Position numbers and translations under genes: made by a program
In this document: positions 25,574 to 35,088 of the stretch, piece by piece
Layout of the letters: each line of letters starts with the position of its first letter
Position numbering within the stretch: the first letter of the stretch is position 1
Notes under the pieces: model-generated
The model's database searches: none
Told to the model about the DNA's origin: nothing
Seen by the model: only the letters and a program-made list of their open reading frames with translations
Source of the DNA: Bacteroidota bacterium
GTDB lineage: Bacteria > Bacteroidota > Bacteroidia > Bacteroidales > Cfx3-03
Assembly (NCBI GenBank): GCA_013390605.1
Contig: JACAUB010000001.1
Coordinates: 1,631,375 to 1,695,374, forward strand
Direction: 5' to 3'
DNA length: 64,000 nucleotides

Positions 25574-27763
25574 ATGCTAAAAAAGAACGTACTTACAATC
25601 TTACTCAGCGTTTTAACGTTGGCTTGTCTCTCTCAAACAGTCAACTGGCTTCCTAATGGCGATAGTTATCTAACGCTTGATAACGGTAAAGTGATCCGTG
25701 TTGATTTACCATCAATGAAACGAACTACTTTAATTGAAGCTGATCAGCTAACCCCCACAGGTGCAAAACAACCTATTAATGTATCTTCTTCAGTTTGGTC
25801 AGATGATAACAAAAAGGTTCTTCTTGGCGTAAAGACAACCACACAGTATCATAAAACAACTGGCGAGGTTTGGGTTTACGATACGGAATCGAAGAAATTA
25901 ACACAGTTGGGGAATGGCCTTCGCCAAAATGGTTTGATGTATGCTAAATTCTCTCCCGATGCGAAGAATGTTGCTTATGTTTATCAGGATAAGAAACCTA
26001 ACAGTGTTGTTTACAATCTGTATGTTGAAGATCTAAAGAGTGGAAAAATCAAACAACTTACATTTGATACCAAAGATCGGATTATCAATGGAACCTTCGA
26101 CTGGGTCTATGCAGAAGAGTTATACTGTAGAGATGGATTTAGATGGAGTCCTGACGGAAAGAGTATCGCCTTTTGGAATACCGATGCCTCTAAAGTTAGA
26201 AACTATTTGATGCTGAATACTACCGACTCTACCTATTCATTTGTAGTTCCGGTTGAATATCCTAAAGCTGGTGAAGATCCTTCACCTGTTAAAATAGGTG
26301 TTGTGGATATCGCTTCAGCTAAAACAAAGTGGATGAATATCGAAGGCGATCCACGTCAAAATTATCTAACCCGTATGGAGTGGGTAAATAGTAATGATCT
26401 CATTTTGCAACAGTTGAATCGTAAGCAGAATGAATCAAGAATTATGCTTGTCAATTCAAAGTTAGGCTCTGCAAAGAAGATTTGGAGTGAAAATGATAAA
26501 ACCTGGGTAGATATCGAACCTTCGTGGAATGGTGGCGATAACACCGGTTGGAACTGGATAGAAAAGAAGAAAGCTTTTGTATGGGCAAGTGAAAAAGATG
26601 GATGGCGTCATCTTTATCGGATTGACATTAACGGAAAAGAGTCGCTTATTACGAAAGGTGATTTTGATGTGATGAAGATTTATCTTATTGACGAACCTAA
26701 TAACGTGGTTTATTTTAGCGCTTCTCCAACCAATGCTACACAGCGTTATCTATATAAAACAAAACTGGATGGCAGCAGTATGCCTGAAAGAGTGAAGGCT
26801 GATGAGTTGGAAGGAACACACAATTATTCATTTTCACCCAATGGAAAATGGGCGCGTCATAGTTTTTCAAGTCATCTTTATTTCCCGGCTTCAGAGTGGT
26901 TAAGTATGCCAAATTATCTTCCAATTGATGAGAAGAAAAGTCTTGCCAGTACACTTAAAGCAGACCCAAATGGAAAGCAGATTTCATTTTTTCAGGTAAC
27001 TACTGTTGATAATATTGTAATTGATGGTTGGATGGTTAAGCCGAAAGACTTCGATCCTACAAAAAAATATCCTGTTTTCTTTACCGTTTATGGCGAACCT
27101 GCTGCCTGTACAGTCACTGATAGATATGGTGTTGGTAATGATTCACAATTTGGTGGTAATATTGCAGATAAAGGATATCTCTATGTTTCCGTCGAAAACA
27201 GAGGTGCTCCAGCTCCTCGTGGAAGAGAATGGCGTAAAGCAATCTATCGTAAAATCGGTATTATCAATATCAGAGATCAGGCAATGGCTGCAAAGGAGAT
27301 CTTAAAATGGAATTTTGTTGATACATCTCGCGTTGCTGTTCATGGATGGAGTGGGGGAGGATCGAGTACCCTCAATCTTTTGTTCCAGTATCCTGAAATC
27401 TATAAGACCGGTATAGCCGTTGCAGCTGTTGGAAACCAGCTTGCTTATGATAATACCTATCAGGAACGTTACATGGGATTACCTAGCGAGAATAAAGAGG
27501 ATTTCCTTGCCGGATCTCCTTATACACATGCAGAGAACCTTCAGGGAAAACTACTCTATATTCATGGAACGGGCGACGACAATGTACATTATGCCAATGC
27601 AGAAGTGTTGATCAATGCACTGATTAAAAACAATAAACTGTTTCAGATGATGTCGTACCCAATGCGTTCGCATGGCATATTTGAAGGAGCAGGTACAAGA
27701 GTGCATCTGGCAAATATCAGTACTCATTTCTTGCTTGAAAACTGTCCTCCCGGTGGAAGATAA
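25574..27763 (+). CDS. S9 family peptidase, dipeptidyl-peptidase IV type
   Basis: Secreted or periplasmic serine peptidase that removes N-terminal dipeptides, 729 aa. The signal peptide covers about residues 1-20 (LLSVLTLACLSQ). An eight-bladed beta-propeller (DPPIV N-terminal domain) fills about 40-470 and contains the double-Glu substrate clamp region FDWVYAEELYCRDGFRWSPDG. The alpha/beta hydrolase domain follows: nucleophile S593 in GWSGGGSS, Asp pair 668-669 in GTGDDNVHY and H700 in RSHGIFEG. The nucleophile motif is GWSGGG rather than the canonical GWSYGG, which marks a subgroup. A long palindrome follows 29 bp after the stop. Confidence 0.9.
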   Translation: MLKKNVLTILLSVLTLACLSQTVNWLPNGDSYLTLDNGKVIRVDLPSMKRTTLIEADQLTPTGAKQPINVSSSVWSDDNKKVLLGVKTTTQYHKTTGEVWVYDTESKKLTQLGNGLRQNGLMYAKFSPDAKNVAYVYQDKKPNSVVYNLYVEDLKSGKIKQLTFDTKDRIINGTFDWVYAEELYCRDGFRWSPDGKSIAFWNTDASKVRNYLMLNTTDSTYSFVVPVEYPKAGEDPSPVKIGVVDIASAKTKWMNIEGDPRQNYLTRMEWVNSNDLILQQLNRKQNESRIMLVNSKLGSAKKIWSENDKTWVDIEPSWNGGDNTGWNWIEKKKAFVWASEKDGWRHLYRIDINGKESLITKGDFDVMKIYLIDEPNNVVYFSASPTNATQRYLYKTKLDGSSMPERVKADELEGTHNYSFSPNGKWARHSFSSHLYFPASEWLSMPNYLPIDEKKSLASTLKADPNGKQISFFQVTTVDNIVIDGWMVKPKDFDPTKKYPVFFTVYGEPAACTVTDRYGVGNDSQFGGNIADKGYLYVSVENRGAPAPRGREWRKAIYRKIGIINIRDQAMAAKEILKWNFVDTSRVAVHGWSGGGSSTLNLLFQYPEIYKTGIAVAAVGNQLAYDNTYQERYMGLPSENKEDFLAGSPYTHAENLQGKLLYIHGTGDDNVHYANAEVLINALIKNNKLFQMMSYPMRSHGIFEGAGTRVHLANISTHFLLENCPPGGR

Positions 27764-27791
27764 ATACTTCACCCTGTCATTAGACTGACAG

Positions 27792-27887
27792 AATTCCCCG
27801 TCATTTCAAACGAAGAGAGAAATCTGCATAAAGCATCACTACTTAAATATGCAAATCTCTTTCAGGTGGTTAAAATGACGGGGAATT
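27792..27887. repeat. Palindromic element with 15-bp perfect ends
   Basis: AATTCCCCGTCATTT at 27792-27806 and its exact complement at 27873-27887 enclose an imperfect inner palindrome (AGAGAAATCTGCATA against ATATGCAAATCTCT). It sits between convergent genes, downstream of the S9 peptidase and of the thioesterase. It resembles the small mobile or REP-like palindromes with GTCATTTC ends that are common in Bacteroidota genomes. Confidence 0.75.
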
Positions 27888-27979
27888 GTTTTCTTAAGCT
27901 GATCAAAGTGCCGAATACTTTATCTTTCCTATAGTCGAATGCTCAACTCCTATTGTATTTAGAGCAACTACCCGGTTTC

Positions 27980-28720
27980 TTATTGTATCATAGCAGTTAC
28001 AACCGGTTTATTGTTTTGGTTATATGCCTCAAAATAAAATGATGTAGCATCAACCTCGATCTCCTGATCTCTTTTTATCGTCAAAACATCATCGTACTTC
28101 GATTCAGTCAGAAAATTTATTTCAAACTTAGTAATCTGTTTATCCCGGAGAAAATCTATAGGGAAAGCATTAAATATCAGCTCAACATATTTTACATTAC
28201 TTACATGTTGATTGATATCAATATCGTTGTACCCAATCTTTACCGTATTAATTGTTTTTATGTTTGATCCGGCTAATGGCTCTATCTTCTCACACAACGT
28301 CTCTATCGCTATCTTTCCCTCAAACGTGGCAACTTCTATCTGATTGCTGTTTAATCGTTGTGGACGCATATTCGCCCCGTTTATCATTAACCACGACGTA
28401 GTTGCTCTTGCAATCTCAATCATATCCTGATTATAGATGATAAAATCTCTGATGGCGTAAAGTTTATCTATGGTTCTGGGCCAGGTCTCAACAATAATCT
28501 CTTCATCTAATGCCGGAAAAGTTGTAAACTCAATTTTAGCTCTGGAGATAACCCAGAAAAGCTGTTTGGCTACCATCTGATCGTATCCAAAGCCAAGCGA
28601 ATTAGCACTATTTGCTGCTGCTTCCTGCATGAAATTGAAGAGAGAACTAATCTTCATCCTGTTATTAAAATCTACGTCGTATGTTCTAAGTTTAAAACGT
28701 TCTTGCCAGACTAAATCCAT
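27980..28720 (-). CDS. Acyl-ACP thioesterase
   Basis: Releases free fatty acids from acyl-carrier protein in the cytoplasm; 246 aa with two hotdog folds (about 5-130 and 150-246). The N-terminal pattern ERFKLRTYDVDFNNRMKISSLFNFMQEAA is typical of the FatA/PF01643 family, and FWVISRAKIEFTTFPALDEEIIVETWP continues the first fold. The second contains the catalytic-type motif DIDINQHVSNVKYVEL near residue 170, with the Asn and His expected in plant FatA. It is a single gene, convergent with the S9 peptidase. A TAATTTTG box reads toward it at 28756-28749, with no TTG at good spacing. Confidence 0.92.
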   Translation of the reverse strand: MDLVWQERFKLRTYDVDFNNRMKISSLFNFMQEAAANSANSLGFGYDQMVAKQLFWVISRAKIEFTTFPALDEEIIVETWPRTIDKLYAIRDFIIYNQDMIEIARATTSWLMINGANMRPQRLNSNQIEVATFEGKIAIETLCEKIEPLAGSNIKTINTVKIGYNDIDINQHVSNVKYVELIFNAFPIDFLRDKQITKFEINFLTESKYDDVLTIKRDQEIEVDATSFYFEAYNQNNKPVVTAMIQ

Positions 28721-28907
28721 TGGTATTTGTTTAGAAATATAAAGTGTACAAAATTAATAAAACCTTAGTGTTGTAAGGCTTTTAAAATGATTAAATAAAA
28801 CGGTTCTCTTTTTATTTATATTTCGATTTACGATAATTGAGATGGTTTGGATTAAATGCCTAAATTAGCTAAGTGATAATGACATTGATAACTAACAATT
28901 ACCTCAT

Positions 28908-30041
28908 ATGAAAACTAAACATCGGCACTTCAGTTATTTCATTTTCTCACTTCTTTCATTGATGACCTTGTTCATCTCGTCTGGTCATAGTCAGCAACCT
29001 ATTGACACACTTGTTCCAACACGTGGTTTCTGTATTTCAGCGCCTAAGCCTGTATATCTTGATCGGTTTATTACTTTTATAAATGATGAGCTGGCTCCCC
29101 GTTTAGTTAATACGCTCATTTTAAGAGTTGACTATAACTATCAATACAAGAGCCATCCCGAATTAAAAGATTCTATTGCCCTGTCATACGATCAGGTAAA
29201 ACAAATTGTGAGTGTCTGCAAAAAGAACAACATTAAGCTCATTCCTCAGATAAACTTATTGGGACATCAATCGTGGGCCAGCAAAACGTATAACTTATTA
29301 AAAGTCTATCCACAGTTCGACGAAACGCCCGAAATAACAATGCCTCAAACCTATGCATGGCCCAATGCCGATAGCTTATATTGCAAAAGCTATTGTCCGT
29401 TGCATCCTGATGTTCATAAGGTGGTCTTTGAGCTGGTCGATGAGCTTTGCGATGTTTTCGAAACCACCGCATTTCATGCAGGACTGGATGAGGTATTTTA
29501 TATTGGAAGTGATAAGTGTCCACGTTGTTCCGGAAAAGATAAAGCTATACTGTTTGCCAATGAGGTTAAAACTATCAGAGATCATCTGGCGCTAAGCAAT
29601 CGCAAGCTTTGGATGTGGGGCGACCGGTTAATTGATGGGAAGACCACAGGTATGGGGATTTGGGAAGCCAGTAACAGCAATACGTTTAAGGCTATCGACC
29701 TTATTCCCCGTGATGTCGTTATTTGCGATTGGCACTATGAAAGGGCCGAACAGACGCCTGTTTACTTTGCTCTGAAAGGCTTTAATGTACTCAGTTGTCC
29801 CTGGCGAAAGCCTCAGGTAGCCTTAGCACAAATTGATGATCTGCTTAATTTCAGAGCACATTCCAGTTGGATAATGAAGAGCAGGTATCAAGGCATACTA
29901 CAAACGGTCTGGTCGGATGCCGGAATCTTTCTGGATGGTTTCTATACCGACAAAGCAGACGAGCAGGGCGGCACCAATACTCCCTGGAACTGTTTTAAGG
30001 TAGTTTTTGATAAAATCAATAAACTGAACAACGTAAATTAG
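28908..30041 (+). CDS. GH20-like glycoside hydrolase
   Basis: Exported TIM-barrel glycosidase related to family 20 beta-N-acetylhexosaminidases, 377 aa. A signal peptide spans about residues 1-29 (FSLLSLMTLFISSGHSQ). The catalytic Asp-Glu pair is D194-E195 in HAGLDEVFYIG, and the upstream barrel strand LIPQINLLGHQSWA and downstream KLWMWGDRL fit the family. It lacks the N-terminal GH20b domain and accessory modules, so it is a minimal catalytic domain. Two nearby cysteines (DKCPRCSGKDK) follow the active-site strand. It may act on peptidoglycan or host glycans; no partner gene indicates which. A 109-bp repeat lies between it and radC. Confidence 0.82.
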   Translation: MKTKHRHFSYFIFSLLSLMTLFISSGHSQQPIDTLVPTRGFCISAPKPVYLDRFITFINDELAPRLVNTLILRVDYNYQYKSHPELKDSIALSYDQVKQIVSVCKKNNIKLIPQINLLGHQSWASKTYNLLKVYPQFDETPEITMPQTYAWPNADSLYCKSYCPLHPDVHKVVFELVDELCDVFETTAFHAGLDEVFYIGSDKCPRCSGKDKAILFANEVKTIRDHLALSNRKLWMWGDRLIDGKTTGMGIWEASNSNTFKAIDLIPRDVVICDWHYERAEQTPVYFALKGFNVLSCPWRKPQVALAQIDDLLNFRAHSSWIMKSRYQGILQTVWSDAGIFLDGFYTDKADEQGGTNTPWNCFKVVFDKINKLNNVN

Positions 30042-30100
30042 AAATTGATTTGTTCTGGTAGAGATTCATGGTTTTGTGTCTCCGCTAAAGTAGAAAGAGA

Positions 30101-30209
30101 AGGCTGTTTCAGATTTCTGAAACAGCCTCCTCTTATTTGGAGAGCTATCCGACAAAGTTCCAAAATATTAAAATCTCAGAGGCGTAGAAATTCTTTGGAA
30201 ACAGCCTCT
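30101..30209. repeat. MITE-like 109-bp repeat, copy A
   Basis: Shares its full length, without gaps, with 55332-55440: by hand count 84 of 109 positions are identical. Its ends are inverted (AGGCTGTTTC at the left, GAAACAGCCTCT at the right), and the left end folds back on itself (GGCTGTTTCAG / CTGAAACAGCC). It lies between convergent genes. It contains no gene. Confidence 0.8.
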
Positions 30210-30277
30210 ACTATTCAAGAACCCTTAAATAGGTATAATCGTTTCTTTATGAAGTGATTATATTGATATTTAATCTG

Positions 30278-30976
30278 TTATAATATTCCTTCGTCAGTAA
30301 AGCTTAGATACTTTTCATCTCCTATGATAAGGTGATCAAGAATGGGGAGATCCAGCAGTAACCCAGCTTCTTTTAGTTTGTGGGTTAATTTGATATCCGC
30401 ATCACTGGGTTTCATATTACCACTCGGATGGTTATGACAGAGAATAATTCCGGAAGCGTTATTTTCAATAGCTAACTTGAAAATCTTTTTCGGATCGGCC
30501 ACTGTACCGGCCGTGCCTCCTTCACTAATGTTAACCTTGGTGATTACCTGATTTGCTCTGTTTAGAAGCAGAATCCAGAATTCTTCGTAATGAAGATCTG
30601 CTAAGGCACTTTGCATTACCTCAAATGCATCTTTACTTGAACTGATTGTTCGTTTTTTAAGTGCCTGGGCTTCTCGTCGTCGTCGTCCTAATTCTAGTGC
30701 AGCAATAATAGTGATAGAACGTGCAGGACCAATTCCATGGAATTGACTTAATTCTGAAATCGAAAGTTTCGAGAGATCGACCAGATTGTCGTTTGTTGAA
30801 GCAAGAATCCGTTTAGAAAGATCAACGGCTGATTCTTCTTTTGTGCCTGATCCTATTAAAATAGCGATGAGTTCAGCGTTACTTAACGCAAGTCTTCCTT
30901 TGTGGAGTAGTTTTTCGCGAGGTCTATCATCTTCGGCCCACTGTTTAATACTAAGTTTATTTATATAATTGTCCAT
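30278..30976 (-). CDS. radC: RadC family protein (JAMM domain)
   Basis: A 232-aa protein traditionally called DNA repair protein RadC, although its real role is unsettled. The N-terminal helix-hairpin-helix region is at about 15-95 (LSQFHGIGPARSITIIAALELGRRR). The C-terminal JAMM/MPN domain holds the metal motif HNHPSG near residue 178, with downstream SDADIKLT and the preceding Glu region. The domain is complete, so metal binding is expected. It lies 95 bp from rpsT, both on the minus strand, with an intrinsic terminator between them, so it likely has a separate transcript. Confidence 0.95.
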   Translation of the reverse strand: MDNYINKLSIKQWAEDDRPREKLLHKGRLALSNAELIAILIGSGTKEESAVDLSKRILASTNDNLVDLSKLSISELSQFHGIGPARSITIIAALELGRRRREAQALKKRTISSSKDAFEVMQSALADLHYEEFWILLLNRANQVITKVNISEGGTAGTVADPKKIFKLAIENNASGIILCHNHPSGNMKPSDADIKLTHKLKEAGLLLDLPILDHLIIGDEKYLSFTDEGIL

Positions 30977-31026
30977 ACCCTTTTAGTTTGGTCATGTAAA
31001 TGTAAAAGAAAAGGGTATAAAAAACA

Positions 31027-31049
31027 AAAGGCCTCAAAAAGAGGCCTTT
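31027..31049 (-). terminator. rpsT terminator
   Basis: Perfect 9-bp stem AAAGGCCTC / GAGGCCTTT with a 5-nt loop, followed on the minus strand by TGTTTTTT, 22 bp after the rpsT stop. Confidence 0.85.
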
Positions 31050-31071
31050 CATAATATTTTATAGCGAAATA

Positions 31072-31323
31072 TTATAGCGCACTAACTTTACGCATTAACT
31101 TCGACTTTAAATTTGATGCTTTGTTTTTGTGGATAATTGCACGTTTAGCCAGCTTATCTATCAATGAAACAATACCAGGAAGTTGAGTAACAGCTTCTTC
31201 TTTTACATTGATAGCACGAAATTTACGTACTGCATTACGCATGGTTTTTGAGTAATACCTGTTACGTAATCTTTTCTTTTCGTTAGTCTTGATTCTTTTA
31301 ATTGATGATTTATGATTAGCCAT
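31072..31323 (-). CDS. rpsT: 30S ribosomal protein S20
   Basis: Small basic protein of the 30S subunit that binds 16S rRNA, 83 aa. The N-terminus [20 protein letters not shown] and the C-terminal [21 protein letters not shown] are diagnostic. Length is normal. It has a promoter of the Bacteroidota type about 75 bp upstream and a terminator just behind. It is transcribed alone, opposite to the CAP-SPOR gene. Confidence 0.97.
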   Translation of the reverse strand: MANHKSSIKRIKTNEKKRLRNRYYSKTMRNAVRKFRAINVKEEAVTQLPGIVSLIDKLAKRAIIHKNKASNLKSKLMRKVSAL

Positions 31324-31395
31324 AATGCGTTGTTATATTTATCCGACTGCTTTCGTTTATTCTTTTTGGTTGTTTTTCCCGTTCTTTAGGGTTTG

Positions 31396-31425
31396 CAAAG
31401 GTAAATATTTTTTACATCAAAACAA
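31396..31425 (-). promoter_or_regulatory. Bacteroidota-type promoter of rpsT
   Basis: On the minus strand TTG (31425-31423), 19-bp spacer and TACCTTTG (31403-31396), 73 bp before the rpsT ATG. Confidence 0.72.
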
Positions 31426-31983
31426 GTATTTGGTTAAAATTATTTCTTGAAAATAAAATATTCTTAGAATATTACCAGATAACTTATCGGTGACTGTGGT
31501 AATACTTATCTATGACTCTCATCGCAAGTAGATTTATTAAAAGGTCACTACAGGGTTGTTACAATCCTACTCCCTCTCTATGGACGGAATAGGTACTTGA
31601 TAACCATATTGTGAGTATAGCGGTTATGAGAATCATAGGGTAATTATAGGTAAGTTAAGGTGTAATATTCTATCTGTCAGCAAACCTGTTTAAAAGCTAT
31701 TGGCACACAATTTTAAAGGAAATATTTACAAATAAAATCTTTACAACTTTTATGTTTTATGTTTCCTAATTTGGTAGTTTTGTAATTCGTAAGGGGGATA
31801 GCTAGGTAAATAGCTCGAATGAAAACATGTAATGAAATTTCAATTGATAGGCAAGGTCTTATAAAACATTCGGTTATATAAGATTCTTTGCTTTTATATT
31901 GATTAATTTAACAATGGTCTAATTATTATTGCTTTGGTTTTAGGAATCAACTGAAGCGTTTTATACATAAATATTTTAAAAAA
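31426..31983. other. 558-bp intergenic region between rpsT promoter and CAP-SPOR gene
   Basis: No gene or RNA that I can name. A TAGTTTTG box at 31775-31782 could be the -7 element for the gene at 31984, although no TTG stands at the correct distance. It would give a leader of about 195 nt. The part before it has only weak inverted repeats (TATTACC at 31470 with GGTAATA at 31498). Confidence 0.4.
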
Positions 31984-32982
31984 ATGACAAAGTCTTTACT
32001 GTTTTTATTTTGCATCCTGTTATGGGAGCCGATATTATTTGCCCAGAAGGCACCTGTTCATTCAGTTCCTTCCACCTTTTCGATAGGAAAAGATGAGATT
32101 AAACTAGCTGAATTGATTAATAAGTATCGTTCGAAAAAGGGCTTTGGCGAGCTACAAGTATCGCCTTCTCTTTGTTTTGTAGCCAAAACGCATTTGTCTG
32201 ATGTATTTAAGAACAAGCCTGATAAAAATGGATGTTCTTTATATAGCTGGTCAGATAAAGGAAGCTGGAAACCTTGTTGTTTTAAAAACAATATTGTAAA
32301 TCTTGAGCAGATGTCGGCTAAGCCATCCGAAGTGGTTGGATTTAGAGGAAAAGGGTTCGAAATTATGATTTCTTCGATTGAAAATAAATCGATGGTTGAT
32401 TTATTGGATCTATGGTTGAAGAAAAAAACCACTCCCGACTTTTTATTGAGCAATGGAAAGTGGAATAACAAAAGCTGGCAAAGTATGGGTGTGAGTGTCT
32501 ATAAAGGATATGCATCTATTTGGTTAAGCGAAATTCCCGATAGAGCTTCGACTACACAGACAAAAAAGGATCTAAAACAGATGAATGGTTCTGAAGATTT
32601 TAAAAGCGACATTCGCAGCAATAACAAAACTGTTACATCTCGCATCTCGCATGCTGATTCAGTAATACGAAGCCGTGAAATGAAAAACAATAAAATGGAG
32701 GTTGCTCGTAAAAATGATGAAACTAATTCATTGAATAAACCAAAGATCGACCCGAATAATTTTAAAAACTATTATCTGGTTCACTCTACCCATACTGACC
32801 TGAAAGAGGCTGTTAAAACGATGGAGTTTCTGAAGAAGACCGGAATTAAAAGACTGATCCTATTAGATTCTAAAGGCGAATATAGGGTTGTATTAGGTGT
32901 GTACCCTGAGAGGGAATTGGCCGAAGCAGCAATTGCAAAGTTTAAAGCTCGCTTTTCTAATTTAACGGTATTTACTTTCTAG
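31984..32982 (+). CDS. Exported CAP-domain protein with C-terminal SPOR domain
   Basis: Secreted protein of 332 aa that joins two domains. The signal peptide covers about 1-20 (FCILLWEPILFAQ). Residues about 35-175 form a CAP/SCP-like domain: LINKYRSKKGFGELQVSPSL, then the conserved His in AKTHLSDVF, and GVSVYKGYASIW near its end; several Cys could form disulfides. A polar linker with many Lys, Ser and Asn follows. Residues about 258-332 match a SPOR domain (YYLVHSTHTDLKEAVKTMEF, then GVYPERELAEAAIAKFK), which in other proteins binds peptidoglycan without stem peptides. The protein may therefore be tethered to septal peptidoglycan. The pairing of the two domains is unusual. Confidence 0.72.
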   Translation: MTKSLLFLFCILLWEPILFAQKAPVHSVPSTFSIGKDEIKLAELINKYRSKKGFGELQVSPSLCFVAKTHLSDVFKNKPDKNGCSLYSWSDKGSWKPCCFKNNIVNLEQMSAKPSEVVGFRGKGFEIMISSIENKSMVDLLDLWLKKKTTPDFLLSNGKWNNKSWQSMGVSVYKGYASIWLSEIPDRASTTQTKKDLKQMNGSEDFKSDIRSNNKTVTSRISHADSVIRSREMKNNKMEVARKNDETNSLNKPKIDPNNFKNYYLVHSTHTDLKEAVKTMEFLKKTGIKRLILLDSKGEYRVVLGVYPERELAEAAIAKFKARFSNLTVFTF

Positions 32983-33054
32983 GTAGATATTGATTGCTGA
33001 TACCGAATCAATTATATTTTTAACATGAATATTTATTAACACCTGCCATTTAGG

Positions 33055-33086
33055 TTGGTTGTTATTTTATTGATTTGATATCTTTG
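33055..33086 (+). promoter_or_regulatory. Bacteroidota-type promoter of parE
   Basis: TTG at 33055-33057, 21-bp spacer, TATCTTTG at 33079-33086, 22 bp before the parE ATG. Confidence 0.7.
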
Positions 33087-33108
33087 TAGACTATTAAAAT
33101 CCCAAACA

Positions 33109-34962
33109 ATGGCTGAAAATTATAACGAAGATAGCATACGCTCATTAGAATGGAAAGAGCATATCCGATTAAGGCCAGGTATGTATATTGGCAAACTCGG
33201 TGATGGTTCGTCAGCTGATGATGGTATTTATGTTCTTTTAAAAGAAATTGTAGATAATGCGGTAGACGAATTCATCATGGGTAATGGTAGAACTGTCGAA
33301 GTTACTATTCATGAAAAACAGGTTTCGATTCGAGATTATGGTCGCGGTATCCCTTTGGGAAAACTGATCGACTGTGTATCTAAAATAAATACGGGAGCGA
33401 AATACGATTCAAATGTATTTAAGAAGGCGGTTGGACTAAATGGGGTTGGTACAAAAGCCGTAAATGCATTGTCTAGCCATTTTAAAGCCCAAAGTGTTCG
33501 TGAAGGAAAAACCAAGATCGTCGAATTCGTCAGGGGTGAACTCATCACTGATAACCCTGAACAAGATAGCAACGAACGTAATGGAACCAGAATAACATTT
33601 ACACCAGACGAAGATATTTTTGGCAACATTCACTATATTATTGAGTATGTTGAGTCGATGCTTTGGAATTATGCCTTTCTAAACACCGGTTTAATCATCA
33701 ACTTCAATGGCGAAAAATATCAGGCTAAAAATGGATTACTCGATTTGCTGGAGCGCAATCTGAATGGAACGCCAATCGTTTATCCGATTATTCATATCAA
33801 GGAAGAAGATTTTGAATGTGCTATAACACACTCAAATCAATCAGGTGAAGAGTATTATTCATTTGTAAACGGACAGAATACCACCATGGGTGGTACACAC
33901 CATGCTGCATTTCGTGAGGCTGTGGTCAAGACGATTCGTGAGTTCTATAAAAAAGATTTCGAACCTGGTGATGTTCGTTCAGGATTGGTAGCTGCTATTA
34001 GCATCAAGGTTCAGGAACCAGTTTTCGAGAGTCAGACCAAGACGAAACTAGGCTCGATGTATATGGAACCTGAAGGCCGAACGGTTAGAAACTATGTAAA
34101 TGACCTGATTAAGCGTAATCTGGATAATTATTTACATATGAATTCGGAGACTGCTGAGGTATTGCTTCAGCGGATCATGATGTCGGAAAAAGAGCGTAAA
34201 GAACTGACCAACATCAAGAAGTTAGCCAAAGAGAGCATAAAAAAGGTTAGTCTCCATAATAAGAAACTTCGCGATTGCAGGGTTCATTTTAACAGTAATC
34301 ACGAACGAAAGCTTGATTCTACGCTCTTTATTACTGAGGGCGATTCAGCTTCAGGTTCTATTACGAAGAGTCGTGATGTTAACACACAAGCGGTTTTCAG
34401 CTTAAAAGGAAAGCCATTGAACTGCTATGGGCTATCAAAGAAGGTTGTTTATGAGAATGAAGAATTTAATCTCTTACAATCAGCCCTCAATATAGAGGAG
34501 GGTATTGATAATCTTCGGTATAATAACATCGTAATCTCTACTGATGCCGATGTGGACGGTATGCATATTCGTTTGTTGTTGCTTACCTTTTTCCTTCAGT
34601 TCTATCCTGATTTGGTAAAGACACACCATGTTTATATTCTTCAAACACCGTTGTTTCGGGTACGTAATAAAAAGAAGACCTTTTATTGTTACAGTCCCGA
34701 AGAAAAGCAGAAGGCGATGGAAGAGTTAGGGGTGAATCCAGAGATTACACGATTTAAAGGATTAGGCGAGATCTCACCTGATGAGTTCAGACATTTTATA
34801 GGGCCACAGATAAGGTTAGAGCCGGTTATCCTGAAGAAACACTCAGATATAGCCTCGACACTTTCATTCTATATGGGAAAGAATACGCCGGATCGTCAGA
34901 TCTTTATTATGGGAAATCTTAGAATTGAGGCTGATTTGGTTGATGATAAAGAGGAAATGTGA
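33109..34962 (+). CDS. parE: DNA topoisomerase IV subunit B
   Basis: ATPase subunit of topoisomerase IV, which unlinks daughter chromosomes. The 617-aa size and [17 protein letters not shown] start are typical of Bacteroidota ParE and shorter than GyrB. GHKL ATPase motifs are seen in [25 protein letters not shown] and [15 protein letters not shown]. The transducer follows, then the TOPRIM domain with [10 protein letters not shown] and [12 protein letters not shown], which hold the metal-binding acidic residues. The C-terminus [12 protein letters not shown] is complete. The subunit A gene is not next to it: a minus-strand alpha/beta hydrolase follows. GyrB is the alternative, but length and sequence favour ParE. 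Confidence 0.93.
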   Translation: MAENYNEDSIRSLEWKEHIRLRPGMYIGKLGDGSSADDGIYVLLKEIVDNAVDEFIMGNGRTVEVTIHEKQVSIRDYGRGIPLGKLIDCVSKINTGAKYDSNVFKKAVGLNGVGTKAVNALSSHFKAQSVREGKTKIVEFVRGELITDNPEQDSNERNGTRITFTPDEDIFGNIHYIIEYVESMLWNYAFLNTGLIINFNGEKYQAKNGLLDLLERNLNGTPIVYPIIHIKEEDFECAITHSNQSGEEYYSFVNGQNTTMGGTHHAAFREAVVKTIREFYKKDFEPGDVRSGLVAAISIKVQEPVFESQTKTKLGSMYMEPEGRTVRNYVNDLIKRNLDNYLHMNSETAEVLLQRIMMSEKERKELTNIKKLAKESIKKVSLHNKKLRDCRVHFNSNHERKLDSTLFITEGDSASGSITKSRDVNTQAVFSLKGKPLNCYGLSKKVVYENEEFNLLQSALNIEEGIDNLRYNNIVISTDADVDGMHIRLLLLTFFLQFYPDLVKTHHVYILQTPLFRVRNKKKTFYCYSPEEKQKAMEELGVNPEITRFKGLGEISPDEFRHFIGPQIRLEPVILKKHSDIASTLSFYMGKNTPDRQIFIMGNLRIEADLVDDKEEM

Positions 34963-35027
34963 TCGTATTATTACCCTACAACCCTTCCATATCAGGGGGG
35001 CCTCCCATATATTCTCTATTCCTTCTC

Positions 35028-35085
35028 TATCGGTAACAGGTAGCTAATTCGTCTATATATACGATTTAGCTACCTGTTACCGATA
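35028..35085. repeat. Large 25-bp hairpin downstream of parE
   Basis: Arms 35028-35052 and 35061-35085 pair at 24 of 25 positions around an 8-nt AT loop. No T tract follows on either strand, which argues against an ordinary terminator. Confidence 0.85.
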
Positions 35086-35088
35086 ACG

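Noticed and set aside
29239..29595. Several open frames over the GH20-like gene
   Set aside because: They overlap a well-supported gene and their translations show no family features.
31783..31983. Riboswitch in the leader before the CAP-SPOR gene
   Set aside because: The leader is long, but I could not draw a conserved aptamer fold or match any known class.
33109..34962. DNA gyrase subunit B
   Set aside because: Length of 617 aa and the N-terminal sequence fit ParE of Bacteroidota better; GyrB is usually longer in this phylum.
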